A stretch of DNA of 64,000 nucleotides from Chrysomallon squamiferum. Taxonomy: Eukaryota > Mollusca > Gastropoda > Neomphalida > Peltospiridae. Positions 49,901-62,151 of the stretch are shown piece by piece (positions within the stretch are counted from its first letter, which is position 1; every line of letters starts with the position of its first letter). A program made the translations under genes and the position numbers. The DNA lies in assembly GCA_012295275.1 (NCBI GenBank), contig CM022672.1, forward strand, positions 5,958,943-6,022,942, read 5' to 3'. The notes under the pieces are model-generated. The model was not told where the DNA came from. It did no database searches and saw only the letters and a program-made list of their open reading frames with translations.

Positions 49901-52355
49901 CAAAGAAAGAAAGAGAGATATGGAGAGAGATAACGAGAGAGAAAGAAAAAGAGAGAGAAAAAAAGAGGATGATGGAGGGGTGAAAGAGAGAGGGGGGGAT
50001 TCAGTGTTTAAAACTGAAATTTCACGTGTTGCAGATGAGGCAAGACAAATCTTGACATCTCCACTAGGTAATTCACAACAAAAACCAGTACCAAAGATAA
50101 ATAATATTATGGTCAGAGGTAAGCACACAGACACGCACTCAAGTACGCACGCAAGTACGTACATTCTGAGTCATACATGCAGACAAAAGCAAATAATTAC
50201 AGGTTTAATGATTACAATTTCGTTGAAAATAATAGGTTTTTGTTATTTATCTTTTTTTCGTTAAAGATATTTTCTCGCTGTTGAATAAACTAAATTAATA
50301 AGGAGAAGATTAAGAATGAAAAGAAGAAAGCATTATTAATAAGAACGGTAAAAAAAAAAAAAAAAAAAGAAGAATTAAGAGGAAATATTTCGATATATTT
50401 CCTGCTAAGCTTACTTGTGATGATTCACAAATAAAAAAGAAGAACAAAATCGTTCTGCCTTCAAGAACTAAACTTAGAAATGTTTCAGGTTTGTGCTGAT
50501 TTGAAATGCTTTGGCCACTGGGTGAATAGCAGAGTTTGTATTCATATAACTTGTCTTTAACTTAAAGTCGTTTGGAATGAAAATCGACTTCCCATTAACA
50601 GCTGTTTCTGGTTTACTTACAGAAAATTCACACCCTGCACTGAGTAAATCCCTTGTCTTTCATATTATAAAGAGAATTAGAATTTTTTATACAGAAAAAA
50701 CTAATTTTTTTTAATCCTTAATTTTATTCGGTTACAACGATACGAGAAATATTACGACTCCTTAACCACATCTGTTCAGTTATAAACAACTGAGAATGAT
50801 GATTATGATTTTAGAATTATTTTTTTTTAATATTGTAAAGAAATCTTTGGAATCAATATTTCAACGTGAAAACATCATATGATGCAGTTTATCGAATTAC
50901 ACAAGAATTAGAAGAAACAAACAATTATATTTCTTTGTTGAAGCTGAATATATAAATGTTTAACAACATCTCAACATATTTTAATATTAATATTTATAAG
51001 AGTTCATTCGTTTTTGGCTCTTTTTTTTTGTTATGATAAAGTTAGAGAGAAAATATGTTGGTCACGATTAGCATAAAAACATAATAACCTTTGAAAGTCG
51101 CCATTTTAAATCTCTAATACTTTGATGAACTAATTGTCAGGCCCGAAAAGTCAAATACATGAATTATTATCATTATTATTATCATCATCATCATTATTAT
51201 TAGTTGTTGTTCTTGTAAGTGGTAGTAGTAGTAGTAGTAGTAACAGTAGCATTAGTACTAGTATTAAGAGTAGTATTAGTAGTAGAATTAGTAGCAATAG
51301 CAGTAGTAGGAGCAGTATTAGTAGTAGTTGTAACAGTAGTAGTTTTTGTAGTTTTTCACAGTTAAGTTCAGTTTGTTATTTTATTTATTTTTTCCTTTCA
51401 GACCATGCCGGCATTTCAACACAGGCGCGTGATTTGGGATACAACAGGTATAAAGCTTTGTGTATTGTGCTTTACTGAATTACCTTTTTTCATTTGTATT
51501 TTTGTATTTTATTATTATAATTTTTATTATTATTGTTATTACTATTATTATTAGTAGTATTATTATTAGTAGTATTATTGTTGTTGTTGTTGTTCTACTT
51601 CTTCTGTCTTTGCTGTTGTTTTGTTTTCTGTTGTTTGTTTTTATATATATATATATATATTTCTTTTTCATAGAATATGGATAATTCAAACGAGACCATT
51701 TCTCTTTTGTAACTTTTATATAATTTATTTTTCCATATATTTTATGTGTGTGTTTTGGTGTGTTTGTGTATACGTGTGTGTTTGTGTGTGTTTATGTGTG
51801 TGGCAACATCTTTTTTTTTTATAAACTGAAAATGAAAGAGTCTTAGTACAAAATTATTCAATTATTTCTTTAGTTATGTTCTTCACCAACAACATTAACT
51901 GTCAGTATTTTCCTAAGATTTTAAAAGCTTTCTAAACCGCATTAAAATCTAAAACAGAAAAGTAACAGTTATTCCCCTTTAAATAAATTAACAGAAAGAA
52001 CAACAATAATAAAAATGATAATGATAAAAGAAAGCAAGATAGAAAGAAAGAAAGAAAGAAAGAAAGAAAACAGAAGTAATAAAAAAGGAAATGATAACAA
52101 TATTTTTTTTTCTTAAATATATAATTTTATCACAAAACAACAGATTTATCAAAACGATTTATAAACATATGGAACAGTAAAATTTTACAATTTTTATTTT
52201 TTTTTTTATTTATTTATTTATTTAATCATATTTCAGATCAAAAGAAAAATTCGCTACGTCTTGGGCCAAAGCGCGAGTAGAAAACTCAACAGACGTTGAT
52301 GACAGGTAACAAATATTTAGCATTTTTAAATTATATATTTTTATTAAAAATGACT

Positions 52356-52395
<40 letters not shown>

Positions 52396-52594
52396 TAAGT
52401 GGAGACTTTGTAAAGCATAAGTCTTAGGATCTGAAACAACTCTAATATTGTTGTAGTCTTCATTATCACCATTATCTTCATTATTATTATTATTATTATT
52501 TGAAACAAAAACAAAAAGACTAGCAAAGCAACTTTTTTCATGTTATTATTCGCATGAAAATTAAGACAGTCCACATAAGTTTAATGTCCATTTA

Positions 52595-52658
<64 letters not shown>

Positions 52659-54036
52659 TTCATTATAGTGAAGAACGAAAAAGGGCACACCGTCAACAAC
52701 AAACAAACAAGGAAAACAAAACACAAAAACACAAAAATGAAAATAAATCGCAAAACAACAAACATTCAGCACAAAAGAACGACAATAATGATAACAATAG
52801 CAATCAACACGGGAGAGACCATCATAACACTGTTAATAAACAAAATGACATTTTCCATGCCAGCAGTAGCAGCAAGGAGCAAATTACCTCCAACGAAACA
52901 TCACCCGTTCTTAGAAAATCAAAACTTTCACAAAGTAAAGAACATTCAGCTGAAACGTATAATGACAAAACGACGGCTGTTGCCAGTCCTGATTCCGTCG
53001 CAGAAAACAGACCAAAGACTCACGTGTGTGAATGGAAATGTGATTGGAGAACTGATTTCAGGAACGCTGATCCTCCAATGCATGTTTCGGAAAGAGAAAG
53101 AAGACGCCAGGAAAGGGAGCTAACTTACAAGCCGACAATAACAGACTCTAAGGACATTTACAAAGCGTACATGGGTTTTGCGAATCGAAAAACGAAATCG
53201 GAATACGATCGAAGCAGAACTTCGCACTCAGATTCTGAATTTCGTGGCGGAAAAACGCCAGGCTCTTCTGAAAAAGAACACGTGCTTAATCCGCGTGAAA
53301 CTCATTCGTGGATTAAAATGCATTCTGTGTACGGGTCAGATTCGTACAAAAAACAAAGAAAGCAGTGTTTTATAGACAAGTTAACGAAAGCCGAATTTGA
53401 AATGATAAAACAAAATCAGCTTGAACTTAAAGAAAAAGAAAGACGAAGGAACGAGTCGAAGATTCGCCAGCAACGACAACTAATGTTTGTTAGAAAACGC
53501 TTTCAAGAACAACAATGGCGCCGTTTCCGGACTCAGTACGTAACTAGTCGTGTTCTGGAGCACGAGTTAATGAATCGACACGACTATGGTTTACCGGAAG
53601 CTTACGGAGAAGACACGGAGAATAATTCAAAGCCGAAGCGCAAGAAGCAGCCGAACATTACGAGTTTTGACGAGAACAAAGCCAAAGAGAAGTACGAGAG
53701 AAAGTTCAAACAACTGTTTGACTACAATGGAGGCCCGTCTTGGAACGCTAGTGGCAAAACGCCCAAGATGGAGGGTATTGATATCATCGTTGTAGAAGTT
53801 CACGACGACCAAGGTCGGTTTTATGTGAAAATCGTTATATGTTTTAACAATATCTTTGTACGTGCAAAATAAATAGTGTTTGTAATATAAATTCTATATA
53901 AAATTAAATTTGTTCTAATTTTTTTTTATATATATTTTGTAACTACGATATCTTCATTAACATTATCATCATGATCATTATCGCATCATGATAATCATCA
54001 TCATTATTACTAACATCTTCATCATCATCATCTTCA

Positions 54037-54090
<54 letters not shown>

Positions 54091-54833
54091 GCATTGTTTT
54101 TGTAATTGTGATCAGCTACTTTTGTTTTTGCTGCATGTAATGCTTTTGCTGTGTGTTTAAAAACTACTAATTTTATTACAGGAAACGTGAAACAGCAAAA
54201 GAAAGATGTTAACAAAATAGTCAGGGAAGCAGAAAACGCCATCAGTGACTCTACTACATCAGGTACACTCACCTCAATTTACCATACATCGTCATCCACA
54301 TAGGTTAAACAGTTCATCTAATTAACATTATTTCACTGTTATTAAAAAAACATACAAAAGACTCTTTGATGTTTACAGAAAAAGCGCAGCCGCAGTAGAT
54401 TTCAATTCTAAGCCTGTTCCATAGTCGTACATATATGAACAAGATTTTAAAATATTTTTGAGCGTGCCGTTAAATAAAATATATTCTTTCTATCTTAGTA
54501 CGTTTTTAAGTTGCCAATATTTCTGGGTTATCATTTTTGACTTTGTTTCATAAAACAGAGGCTGCTGATAAAAAGAACAAATCCAAACCACGACAGCAAC
54601 AACTGACGCCTGGTTACAGTCCCAGCAGAGGTCGTAACCATAGTGATAGTCGTAGTGGTGACACGAGCCAGAACAAGAGCAGCAGAAGTCAGAGCTGGGG
54701 TCGCGCTTCATTAGACTCACTGGACCTCGACGATGACGACGACGATGATGATGACATTTTCGAAAGAGCCAGAAGAAAATACAATCTTAGTGTTGGTGAC
54801 GACGACGACGTCTCAAGTAGAAGATTAAATTAG
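44713..54833 (+). CDS. Unrecognised 669-residue charged coiled-coil protein
   Basis: Eight coding exons join in perfect phase: 44713-44822, 48948-49147, 50035-50118, 51402-51447, 52237-52305, 52669-53813, 54182-54262, 54559-54833 (670 codons with stop). The ATG at 44713 follows an in-frame TAA at 44683. No signal peptide or membrane segment is visible, so it is probably cytoplasmic or nuclear. Residues 1-170 are polar and likely disordered, with two LPP motifs. The large exon (residues 170-551) has an Asn/Gln/Lys-rich stretch, a block with Cys and Trp (VCEWKCDWRTDFRNADPP) and a Lys/Arg/Glu helix that should form a coiled coil (about 375-440). The tail is Ser/Arg-rich, then a run of nine Asp followed by IFERARRKYNL. 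This resembles centrosomal or ciliary scaffold proteins in composition only; I do not recognise the family. It converges on the Trunk-like gene. Confidence 0.8.
46765..46941. repeat. Compound (GT)n-(CT)n-(CA)n microsatellite
   Basis: GT repeats (46765-46809) are followed by a short unique segment, then CT repeats (46855-46905) and CA repeats (46906-46941). The GT and CA arms are reverse complements and could fold back on each other. Confidence 0.9.
48457..48650. repeat. (TATG)n tetranucleotide array
   Basis: About 190 bases of TATG repeats are interrupted at fairly regular intervals by TCTC, suggesting a higher-order unit of about 24-44 bases. The Met-Tyr-Val-Cys reading frames on it are repeat artefacts. 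A similar (TATG)n array lies at 61903-62043. Confidence 0.9.
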
Positions 54834-55642
54834 ATAGCTTTATGACAGTTTCTTAGATACCAAAGAATTAATTTCAGACAAGTTGATATATATACACTCA
54901 CGTAAAAACATTCACATTATACTCATGCATAATAATACATAAATACATACATATGTACATGCATGCATACATACTTACATACTCACAAATACACATTCAT
55001 GAATACATTTATACATAGTAGATATATATACTCAGGCAAACATATTCACATCATACTCATACACACGCGCGCTAATAATACATAAATACACACATATACA
55101 TACATACTTACATACTTACATACATACATACAGTCATGAATACATTTATACATACATTCAGATTTACGTACACATAGACATACATGCACATTCATGCAAA
55201 CATACAAATTCAGATCATAAATAACAGAAATTCGTAAGACTAAAGCAGATATCTGAACATATATGCATCCACGGCGTCTAAAATAAAAACTAAACATTTA
55301 TGTTTCAAACAGCTCTGACGCTGTGAAACTAACTTTTAGTCATCACAAGACATACTGCACAACAGTTTTCTCCGACTGAACGTTATAGCGTTGACTTTCA
55401 TCTCGTTTAATTTATGATAGATATTATAATAATTTATGCATGCCTGAACTTCCGCCTGTTGAAACAGGATGTGGCCAGTCTTCCTCCAGTTAATATTTCT
55501 GGGCATGTTGGCTGTGTGTCTATCAACATCGAGAATTATGCATTAATTTTCATTCATATTTTGGAGGATATTTTTATTTTAGTGCTATAAGTATTAATTT
55601 TTTAGTGAGATTTTATTATTATTTTTTATTATTATTATTATA

Positions 55643-55675
<33 letters not shown>

Positions 55676-56421
55676 GATAGTAATAATCATTAAATTATAT
55701 AATATAAAAAAAAAAATGTAAAAATGGATTCGTATTTAGTTTTTGTTTCATTAATTTATTATTGTTATTACTGTTATTATTATTATTTTATTATTATTAT
55801 TATGATAGTAATAATCATTAAATTATAGTTTAATTAAAAAAAAAGTAAAAATGGATTCGTGTTTTGTTTTTGTTTTATTAATTTATTATTGTTGTTGTTG
55901 TTATTATTATTATTATTATGTTGTTGTTGTTGTTGTTGTTGTTGTTTCAGGGTTTTCATTATACGATTTTAATAACCAAATATAGTTGTTTAACTTTCTG
56001 AACTAAGTGATGTTCTTATCTGAAAAAAAAACAAAAAACATTCAGTGCAATATTTCTTGCTCGCTATTTATTAACCATTTATTTTTATATAACGTTTTTT
56101 ACAAGCTTTTGTTTTTGGGTGGGTTTTTGTTTTCACTGCAGCTAAAACATTATTGTCAGTGTTTATAATATTTGAATAACAGTAGTAGGTAAGTATCTTT
56201 TCATTCGCATTATACAAAGATCATAAAATATCTCCCGGTCCAGTCAATGCAATAAAACTAATTTAATATTAAAGGCTGTACTATTTGCTTTCCTCTCAAT
56301 GGAGAAATGTGTGTAAAAGATATCTTCTTGTTCTCTCATGTTTCAAATCTTCACTAATTATTAAAAACATAGTAAAAGGATAGTTTCAAAATATTGTAAG
56401 CCATACTTAAAGAAATTATAT

Positions 56422-56470
<49 letters not shown>

Positions 56471-56540
56471 ATTTATTTTTTATTTTATGTTTTATTTTTT
56501 TATTTTTTTTTAGATTTTTGTTTAAGCGTCTACTCAAAAC

Positions 56541-56610
<70 letters not shown>

Positions 56611-57015
56611 ATATATATATGTATACATGTATATTAATTTTTGCTGCATTTTCCGTTGCAGTATCTGTCTCTGCATCATATTTTACATGGGAGTTTGCAC
56701 ATAAAACGATTAAATATTTAAATACAGCAAAACATCTGGAAAGGTAAGGAACTGTACAGTAGACTTAAAGTGTGAAAATATACTAAATACACTGATCTGT
56801 TTCTACTTGTTATGAGAAAAAAAAATTAAAAAAAATACTTTGGATAAAAAAAAAAATAAAAAAAAAAAAAAAAAAATGAATACCAATAAAAGAATGGAAG
56901 AAAAAAGAAAGAATGAAAGAATAGATAGAGAAAATAAAAGAAAACAAATAATAAAGGAAAAAATGAAAAACGTAACGAAAAAAAAGAAGAAAAAGAAATC
57001 TTCTTGTTGAGTCTT

Positions 57016-57064
<49 letters not shown>

Positions 57065-57859
57065 ACTATAACGTTACACGTCTATTTTTTTCTCGGTATG
57101 GGGCCAAATTTAAACATTAAAGATTACAGCAGACTTTGAATATCAACATGCAAACAATAAAAAAGCAGTGAGCTGAAGAAAGTGAAAGTATTGAATCAGC
57201 TATTTTAACACAAATCTTATCAGTATATCTCTGTGTATATCAAGTTAACCACACTAACAACAGATACGATGCAAACTGATATCTGTAACCTAGCAGAATA
57301 AATAATTTAAAAATTACCAAAAACTCCGAGGAGGGTTTGTGTTCACGAAGTTCAGAATGGTTTATCAAATGTACAGATACGCTGCTAAAAGTGAATATAC
57401 ATGGTCTCGTTATATAAGTGTTATTTATTTAGGTTTATATTTTGGTTTACAACGAGAAATGTTTTTTTTAAGAAGGGTGTAAACGGGAATGTTACGTTGC
57501 AGGCAGAAGTCGAGATGATGAGATATTCGCCAAAGTGACACGAAAAGAAAGAACAAGAAATGAATTTAAACTAATGAAACGATACCCTCTCAATAAAAAT
57601 AAATAAATAATGATGATGATGACTATGACGACGATGATGATGACGAAATTTAGACCGAACAGGATGAAGAGGATGATGATGAGGAGGATGAAATTATTTA
57701 CACAACAATTATATTTATTGTAAAACAAAATATATTTAATTTCTATAGAATCAGTCTGTTCACATTCTGTGTGCTGTACACAAATACGCAACTGAAAGAC
57801 AAGCTTGGGAAATAACAACCTAACACCCCCATACCCCACCCCACACACACACCCCACAT
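54834..57859. other. Convergent intergenic region, coiled-coil and Trunk-like gene 3' ends
   Basis: It contains TACA repeats (54940-55200), two imperfect direct copies of an ATT-rich block (about 55615-55750 and 55755-55870, both with ATGATAGTAATAATCATTAAATTATA and then ATGGATTCGT), (GT)n at 56424-56467, (TA)n at 56548-56622 and (CA)n at 57020-57061. A polyadenylation signal for the upstream gene is at 55282 and one for the Trunk-like gene at 57714. No other gene was found. Confidence 0.6.
55610..55870. repeat. Direct repeat of about 115-120 bp
   Basis: The segment from about 55650 to 55750 recurs from about 55790 to 55870 with shared GATAGTAATAATCATTAAAT, an A-run, AAAATGGATTCGT, then TTTTGTTT and TTAATTTATTATTG. 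This is a local tandem duplication, distinct from the simple ATT repeats around it. Confidence 0.75.
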
Positions 57860-59664
57860 CTAGTTTGGATTCAGATATCTAGCGAATGGCGATCTTTTGT
57901 CTATGCGACACTCGCATGAAACTCTGATTGGCTGAGAGTAGGGTTCCCATTCGTCTGTCAAAACCTGGCCGCCATTGTGGATTACCATCATGCATCTTCC
58001 TGGCTTTTTTCTCAACATCGTCAAGTACATTACGTTCTGATGACAAGAACCGTGTGCTGAAATAATTTAACATGCAAAACATGAAACAGTAGCAGGATGT
58101 GTTTACGTACTTGCGCCGGGATATTTAAATGTTCAGTATTTTTACACGAACCAGTAAATATTGTTTATACATCATAACAGTGTACACTTTAAAAATAATT
58201 AAAAAAAATAATAAAAATAAAAATAATGAAATGAATAAATTCTGTTAGTTTTATTTATTTATTTATTTATTTATACATCATAATAGTGTACACTTTAAAA
58301 ATTAATAAAAAAATAAAAATAAAAAAATGAAATGAATAAATTCTTTTAGTTTTATTTATTTTTTATTTATTTATTTATAATAATTACACAGATATTCGTT
58401 AACTTTAAGTCTAAATTCGTTCGACTTACACGTGGATCCAGTGAAGATGCAGCCTCTGTCTGAACTGTGGCAGACGACCTCGTTGATAATTCGCGGGAAT
58501 TTGTCGTCAGCGAGTCTGGTTGTGTGAGAGCAAGTTGTGCACATGTGTAAGTAGCCTCCAGCACTCTGGTCGCCTCGTTTTGTGCAGTATTCTGCCACAG
58601 ACACCGACCCTTTGAATTAGAGAATGCTAATAAATAAATTGCTTGTGTTTGACACAAAAATGCTGCAATGTTAAAGAGCAAGATCGAGGCAGCGCTTGTC
58701 ATCCTTTTGGCTTTATTCCGATCACTGTATGTTCCATATGTCTGATTTATTAAAGGGCACGGTATGTTTTGGTGCTCTAGGAGATCTGAGGGGTTGCCCA
58801 TGGGAAGGTGTATATAAATGTTCACTTTCTGCTAAGAGGTAATAGTGGATTAGTCACAGCAGTTTACCTCTTTCATGTCATTTTTTTATACAATCAAACG
58901 AATGGCAGACACCAAATATTCAAGATCCATACTCAAACAGTGATGTAGCTAAGTAAATAACTTGTCAACTTACTGAATGTTTAAATGGTCACCATTTTCA
59001 CTCCAACCTCAGATTAATATATTTATTTAATGTCTTACCTGGAAACTTACGTACTCTCAAGTTGTCATTCAGACCTGATAATCGCAAAACAAAACCCCAA
59101 CTCAAAATTGATTTATTTTTATTATTACAGTGGAACTTCGGGTTAAGAACGCCTCGAAGCACGAACAAATCTTGGGCAATTTTTGTCTCTGTTTACGAAT
59201 AATGTCCTGAGTTACGAACTACAGCGACACGCCACGACAAGCTTTCGTTTGACGTCGGTTTTGACGTCAACATCTAATAAAGATAACAATAGATGCTTAC
59301 GTCAAAACCGACGTCAAAGTAACGATTGTAGGCATGTCCTGTAGCAAATATATATCATGAATTAGGACCTTTAGTCTTCGATAAGCAGTTGCAGTTCAGT
59401 AGCTTTTGCACTGAGATTGTGCGCTTTCATTTTTTATAGTGTTGCTGCGTTTATGGGAATATTTTTTATTATATGCTATCCAATATGGCACCCAAGAAAA
59501 CAAAACGTAAAAGCGATAATGCTGGTGGAAAGTATAAACGTAACACAGTAGAGGTTAAGAAAGAAATAATTGCAAAACATGATAGTGGCGTTCGTGTGTC
59601 TGACATCGCTTCGGTTTACGAATCGAGTTCTGGAACGAATTAAGTTTGTATCTAGAGGTTCCAC

Positions 59665-59710
<46 letters not shown>

Positions 59711-60770
59711 TTACTTACTTACTTACTTACTTACTTTTCAAAAATAAATATTATCTACTGGGTTACTAAATAAATATACTATTTTCTGCCATGACGCGAT
59801 AAACTATATAAATACTCTAAACTGGGACACCCTGTACTGAACTATGTTTTTTGATCTCTGTAGTAGAGTCGACCTAGACTGGTTAAATGTATTTCGCTGT
59901 ACTTAAACGTTTCAAAATGGATTATTATTATTATTTTTTATTATTATTATTTTTTTTTTTTTTTCGGTTGTAATGTTGTTTGTTTTGTTTTTTTCAATAC
60001 CTAACTAAAAACGTGTTAACAAAACAAGCAGACATAAACATTATAATAATATCACCAGAAAAGTAAATAACACACACACGCGCGCGCACTATCAAATATG
60101 TATGTATGTATGTATGTTTATATGTACAAACAATAGCAAAATGAGAAACTGGTACCTGCGAGTATTCTATTCACCAGACTTAATATTAAAACCAAATACA
60201 ATCTACAGTGATATTTTCAAAGCCAAATATAAAACTGTAACATACTTGTAACTTACCAGTACTGTCTCTTTTCACGCGTTCATTTTCCCTGTAGATACGG
60301 TTAGCTGGTACAACTTGATCAAGCACGTGCTTTGGAAATCTGTCGTGATTTCCTAATAAACCGCTGCCCTTACGTTTATTTCTCTGTTTAACATTTTTAA
60401 ACCTGCGGTTTCTGCTGCGTTTTTGTATCTTGTGTGCCTCCGATACGAGCTGTTCATCAGATTTGCGTTTGATGTAAATATTTGTGGAGGATAAAGGTGC
60501 TTTGAAAATATTATTCATGACGTTTTTCTCATTCCAGGTTATTTCCAAAGGAGCGATGTGTTCCTTAATGGAAGGTGCGCTTTTTGCTGCGTACAGCTCG
60601 GAATACTTTTTATCCAACTGCTCGATGAGTTTTGCTTTGGTTAAAGAATAATCCCACACCCAGTTCTCTGTGTGTTGACGTGAACCCGGATCCTGAAAAT
60701 TATTTACAACAGTTCGTGTAAATCCATGAATTCATACTTGTTAGGCGACTAGAATCTTTTCTCTCTCTCT

Positions 60771-60802
<32 letters not shown>

Positions 60803-62151
60803 ATCATAAGAATAACTTAACTTTATAGTTATTTAAATAGATTTATAATTCTTACAGATAATAATAAACCAGATGTGACAAATAAGTTACGGCAAAGTCA
60901 GTCAAAACAAGAATCATTATTACAATTAGTTGCCCTAAATAGCGAGTTTTCAAAAACAGTTTTATATATATAGATAGATAGATAGATAAAATTAATGTTT
61001 AAGTTATAGACTAGTGGCGTCTTCACTTTTTCTTTTTTTAATTTCAAAATGACGTCTGACCTTGACCTTCGTTTGACCTTAACAATAAAAGACTCATGTA
61101 ATGCGTTTCTGTAGATTAATTCAGGATTTATGACAAGTTCCACTTACCTCATACATTTCATTCAGAGACAACAAGTTCTTGAAGTTTCTAGTAGCTTCGC
61201 TTTCTTCTGTAGCCATATATTGTCGTACGTAACTCCCTCCTTCGTCAGCGAGGACAGTAGAAAGATCGGTGTGAGATAGTTCGATTTTCATCACTGCTGA
61301 CTCGTTGCATGGGACAGATCTCGATATGATGGGTATTGTTGGTTTACAGTCGCTTATTTTAGAAGATGTTGTGGTTGAAGATCTAATAGTCGGGTTGGGA
61401 AATATAAATCCTTTGTTTCCAAATAGAAGCTGTTGACTGGATGCCTTTGGAATAGTGGGTGAAATCGTAGGTGCCGGTGGTTTTGCTGTCGGGACGTCAT
61501 AATGTGGTTTTGGTATCAAGCCTAGAACTGGGTCTAGATAGAATGATTTAAAAAAAACTTTAGTTAGGAACTTAAAATACACGTGTCTTTAAGGGAGCAG
61601 TACCGTAAATACACAGTTTCATATGTCCCAAACATTCCCTTGTTTGATCAAATAACTATCCTTTTTTAATAATAATGTATATGTATGAATGTGTATGTCA
61701 GTGTGCGTTCGTATGTGTGTGTATGTATGAATGTATGTATGTATATATGGATGAATCTGTGTGTGTGTGTGGTTTTAGGATTTTGAATATTCCTTGTCGT
61801 ATGTATGTCTGATTAAACTCTGCAAATAGACAATATTCGGGAACGCACTGGCGCAGGAGGACAAAATCCAATCACGACCTCCTTTGTTAATAATAATGCA
61901 TATGCATGTATGTATGTATGTATGTATGTATGTATGTATGCATGTAAGTATATATGTATGTATGTATGCATGCATGTATGCATGTATGTATGTATGTATG
62001 TATGTATGTATGTATGTATGTATGTATGTATGTATGAATGTATATGTTGTAAAATATATAAATTGTTATACTTACACAAACCAGCCTGAGACTTCAAACA
62101 CCTAAAACATCCTATCAGGATCAAGACAGAAAACACACTTCCTCTTTTCAT
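57860..62151 (-). CDS. trk/ptth-like: Trunk/PTTH-like secreted cystine-knot factor precursor
   Basis: Secreted growth-factor precursor. Exons: 62151-62076 (ATG), 61533-61148, 60692-60257, 58609-58430, 58056-57860 (TAG). Phases agree and total 424 codons plus stop. Residues 1 to about 22 form a signal peptide (MKRGSVFSVLILIGCF start). A Pro/Ser/Thr-rich then basic propeptide leads to a furin-type site RVKR at 293-296, releasing a mature 128-residue chain. The mature part has nine cysteines (308, 323, 326, 346, 353, 364, 381, 407, 409). Key motifs are FPRIINEVVC, a central YLTMLRKK strand, then W-x-x-Y-S-x-P-I-x-V-x-C-x-C near the end. This order (PR-hydrophobic-x-E-x-x-C, I/L-x-x-LR/KR, W...P-x-x-V-x-C-x-C) matches insect PTTH/Trunk, and more weakly IL-17 cytokines. 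Trunk and PTTH bind Torso, and a Torso-like receptor lies in the same window. An odd cysteine count would fit a disulphide dimer (inference). A polyadenylation signal is at 57714-57719. IL-17-like is the main alternative. Confidence 0.82.
59249..59325. repeat. Internal palindrome in the Tigger-like element
   Basis: GACGTCGGTTTTGACGTCAA on the left pairs with ACGTCAAAACCGACGTC on the right across an AT-rich loop of about 30 bases that holds near-mirror TAATAAAGATAACAATAGATG. The arms could form a hairpin of about 20 base pairs. It may be a subterminal repeat block of the element. Confidence 0.75.
59485..59643 (+). pseudogene. Truncated Tigger-type transposase N-terminus (52 codons)
   Basis: The ORF from ATG 59485 reads MAPKKTKRKSDNAGGKYKRN and continues with VEVKKEIIAKHDSGVRVSDIAS before TAA at 59641. 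This is the start of a psq-type helix-turn-helix as found at the N-terminus of Tigger/pogo/jerky-type transposases (Lys/Arg-rich leader, then K-x-E-I-I-x-x-H-D-x-G-x-x-V-S-D-I-A). The DNA-binding domain is incomplete, and the CENP-B-like and DDE catalytic regions are absent, so it cannot be an active transposase. Confidence 0.8.
61903..62043. repeat. (TATG)n array in the first intron of the Trunk-like gene
   Basis: TATG repeats with ATGC interruptions lie about 33 bases downstream, in transcript direction, of the signal-peptide exon (62076-62151). Confidence 0.9.

Larger units (their letters stand above)
59128..59665 (+). mobile_element. Internally deleted Tigger/pogo-like DNA transposon
   Basis: The left end starts CAGTGGAACTTCGGG after a TA (59126-59127). 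The right end is AGAGGTTCCACT, the inverted counterpart, although its final bases run into a T-rich (ATT)n repeat and the exact edge is blurred. Between them is the start of a transposase gene (59485-59643) whose reading frame runs straight into the right subterminal sequence, as in a deletion derivative. A long internal palindrome lies at about 59249-59325. It sits in the first large 3' intron of the Trunk-like gene, on the opposite strand to that gene. Confidence 0.8.

Noticed and set aside
57860-58609. IL-17 family as the identity of the cystine-knot domain
   Set aside because: The PR...C and V-x-C-x-C elements also occur in IL-17, but the W-x-x-Y-S-x-P-I-x-V-x-C-x-C ending fits PTTH/Trunk better. 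Kept as the main alternative.
58367-58825. 152-codon - strand ORF overlapping the Trunk-like exon 4
   Set aside because: It uses a different frame from the cysteine-bearing one; the accepted frame joins exons 3 and 5 in phase and keeps the cystine-knot pattern.
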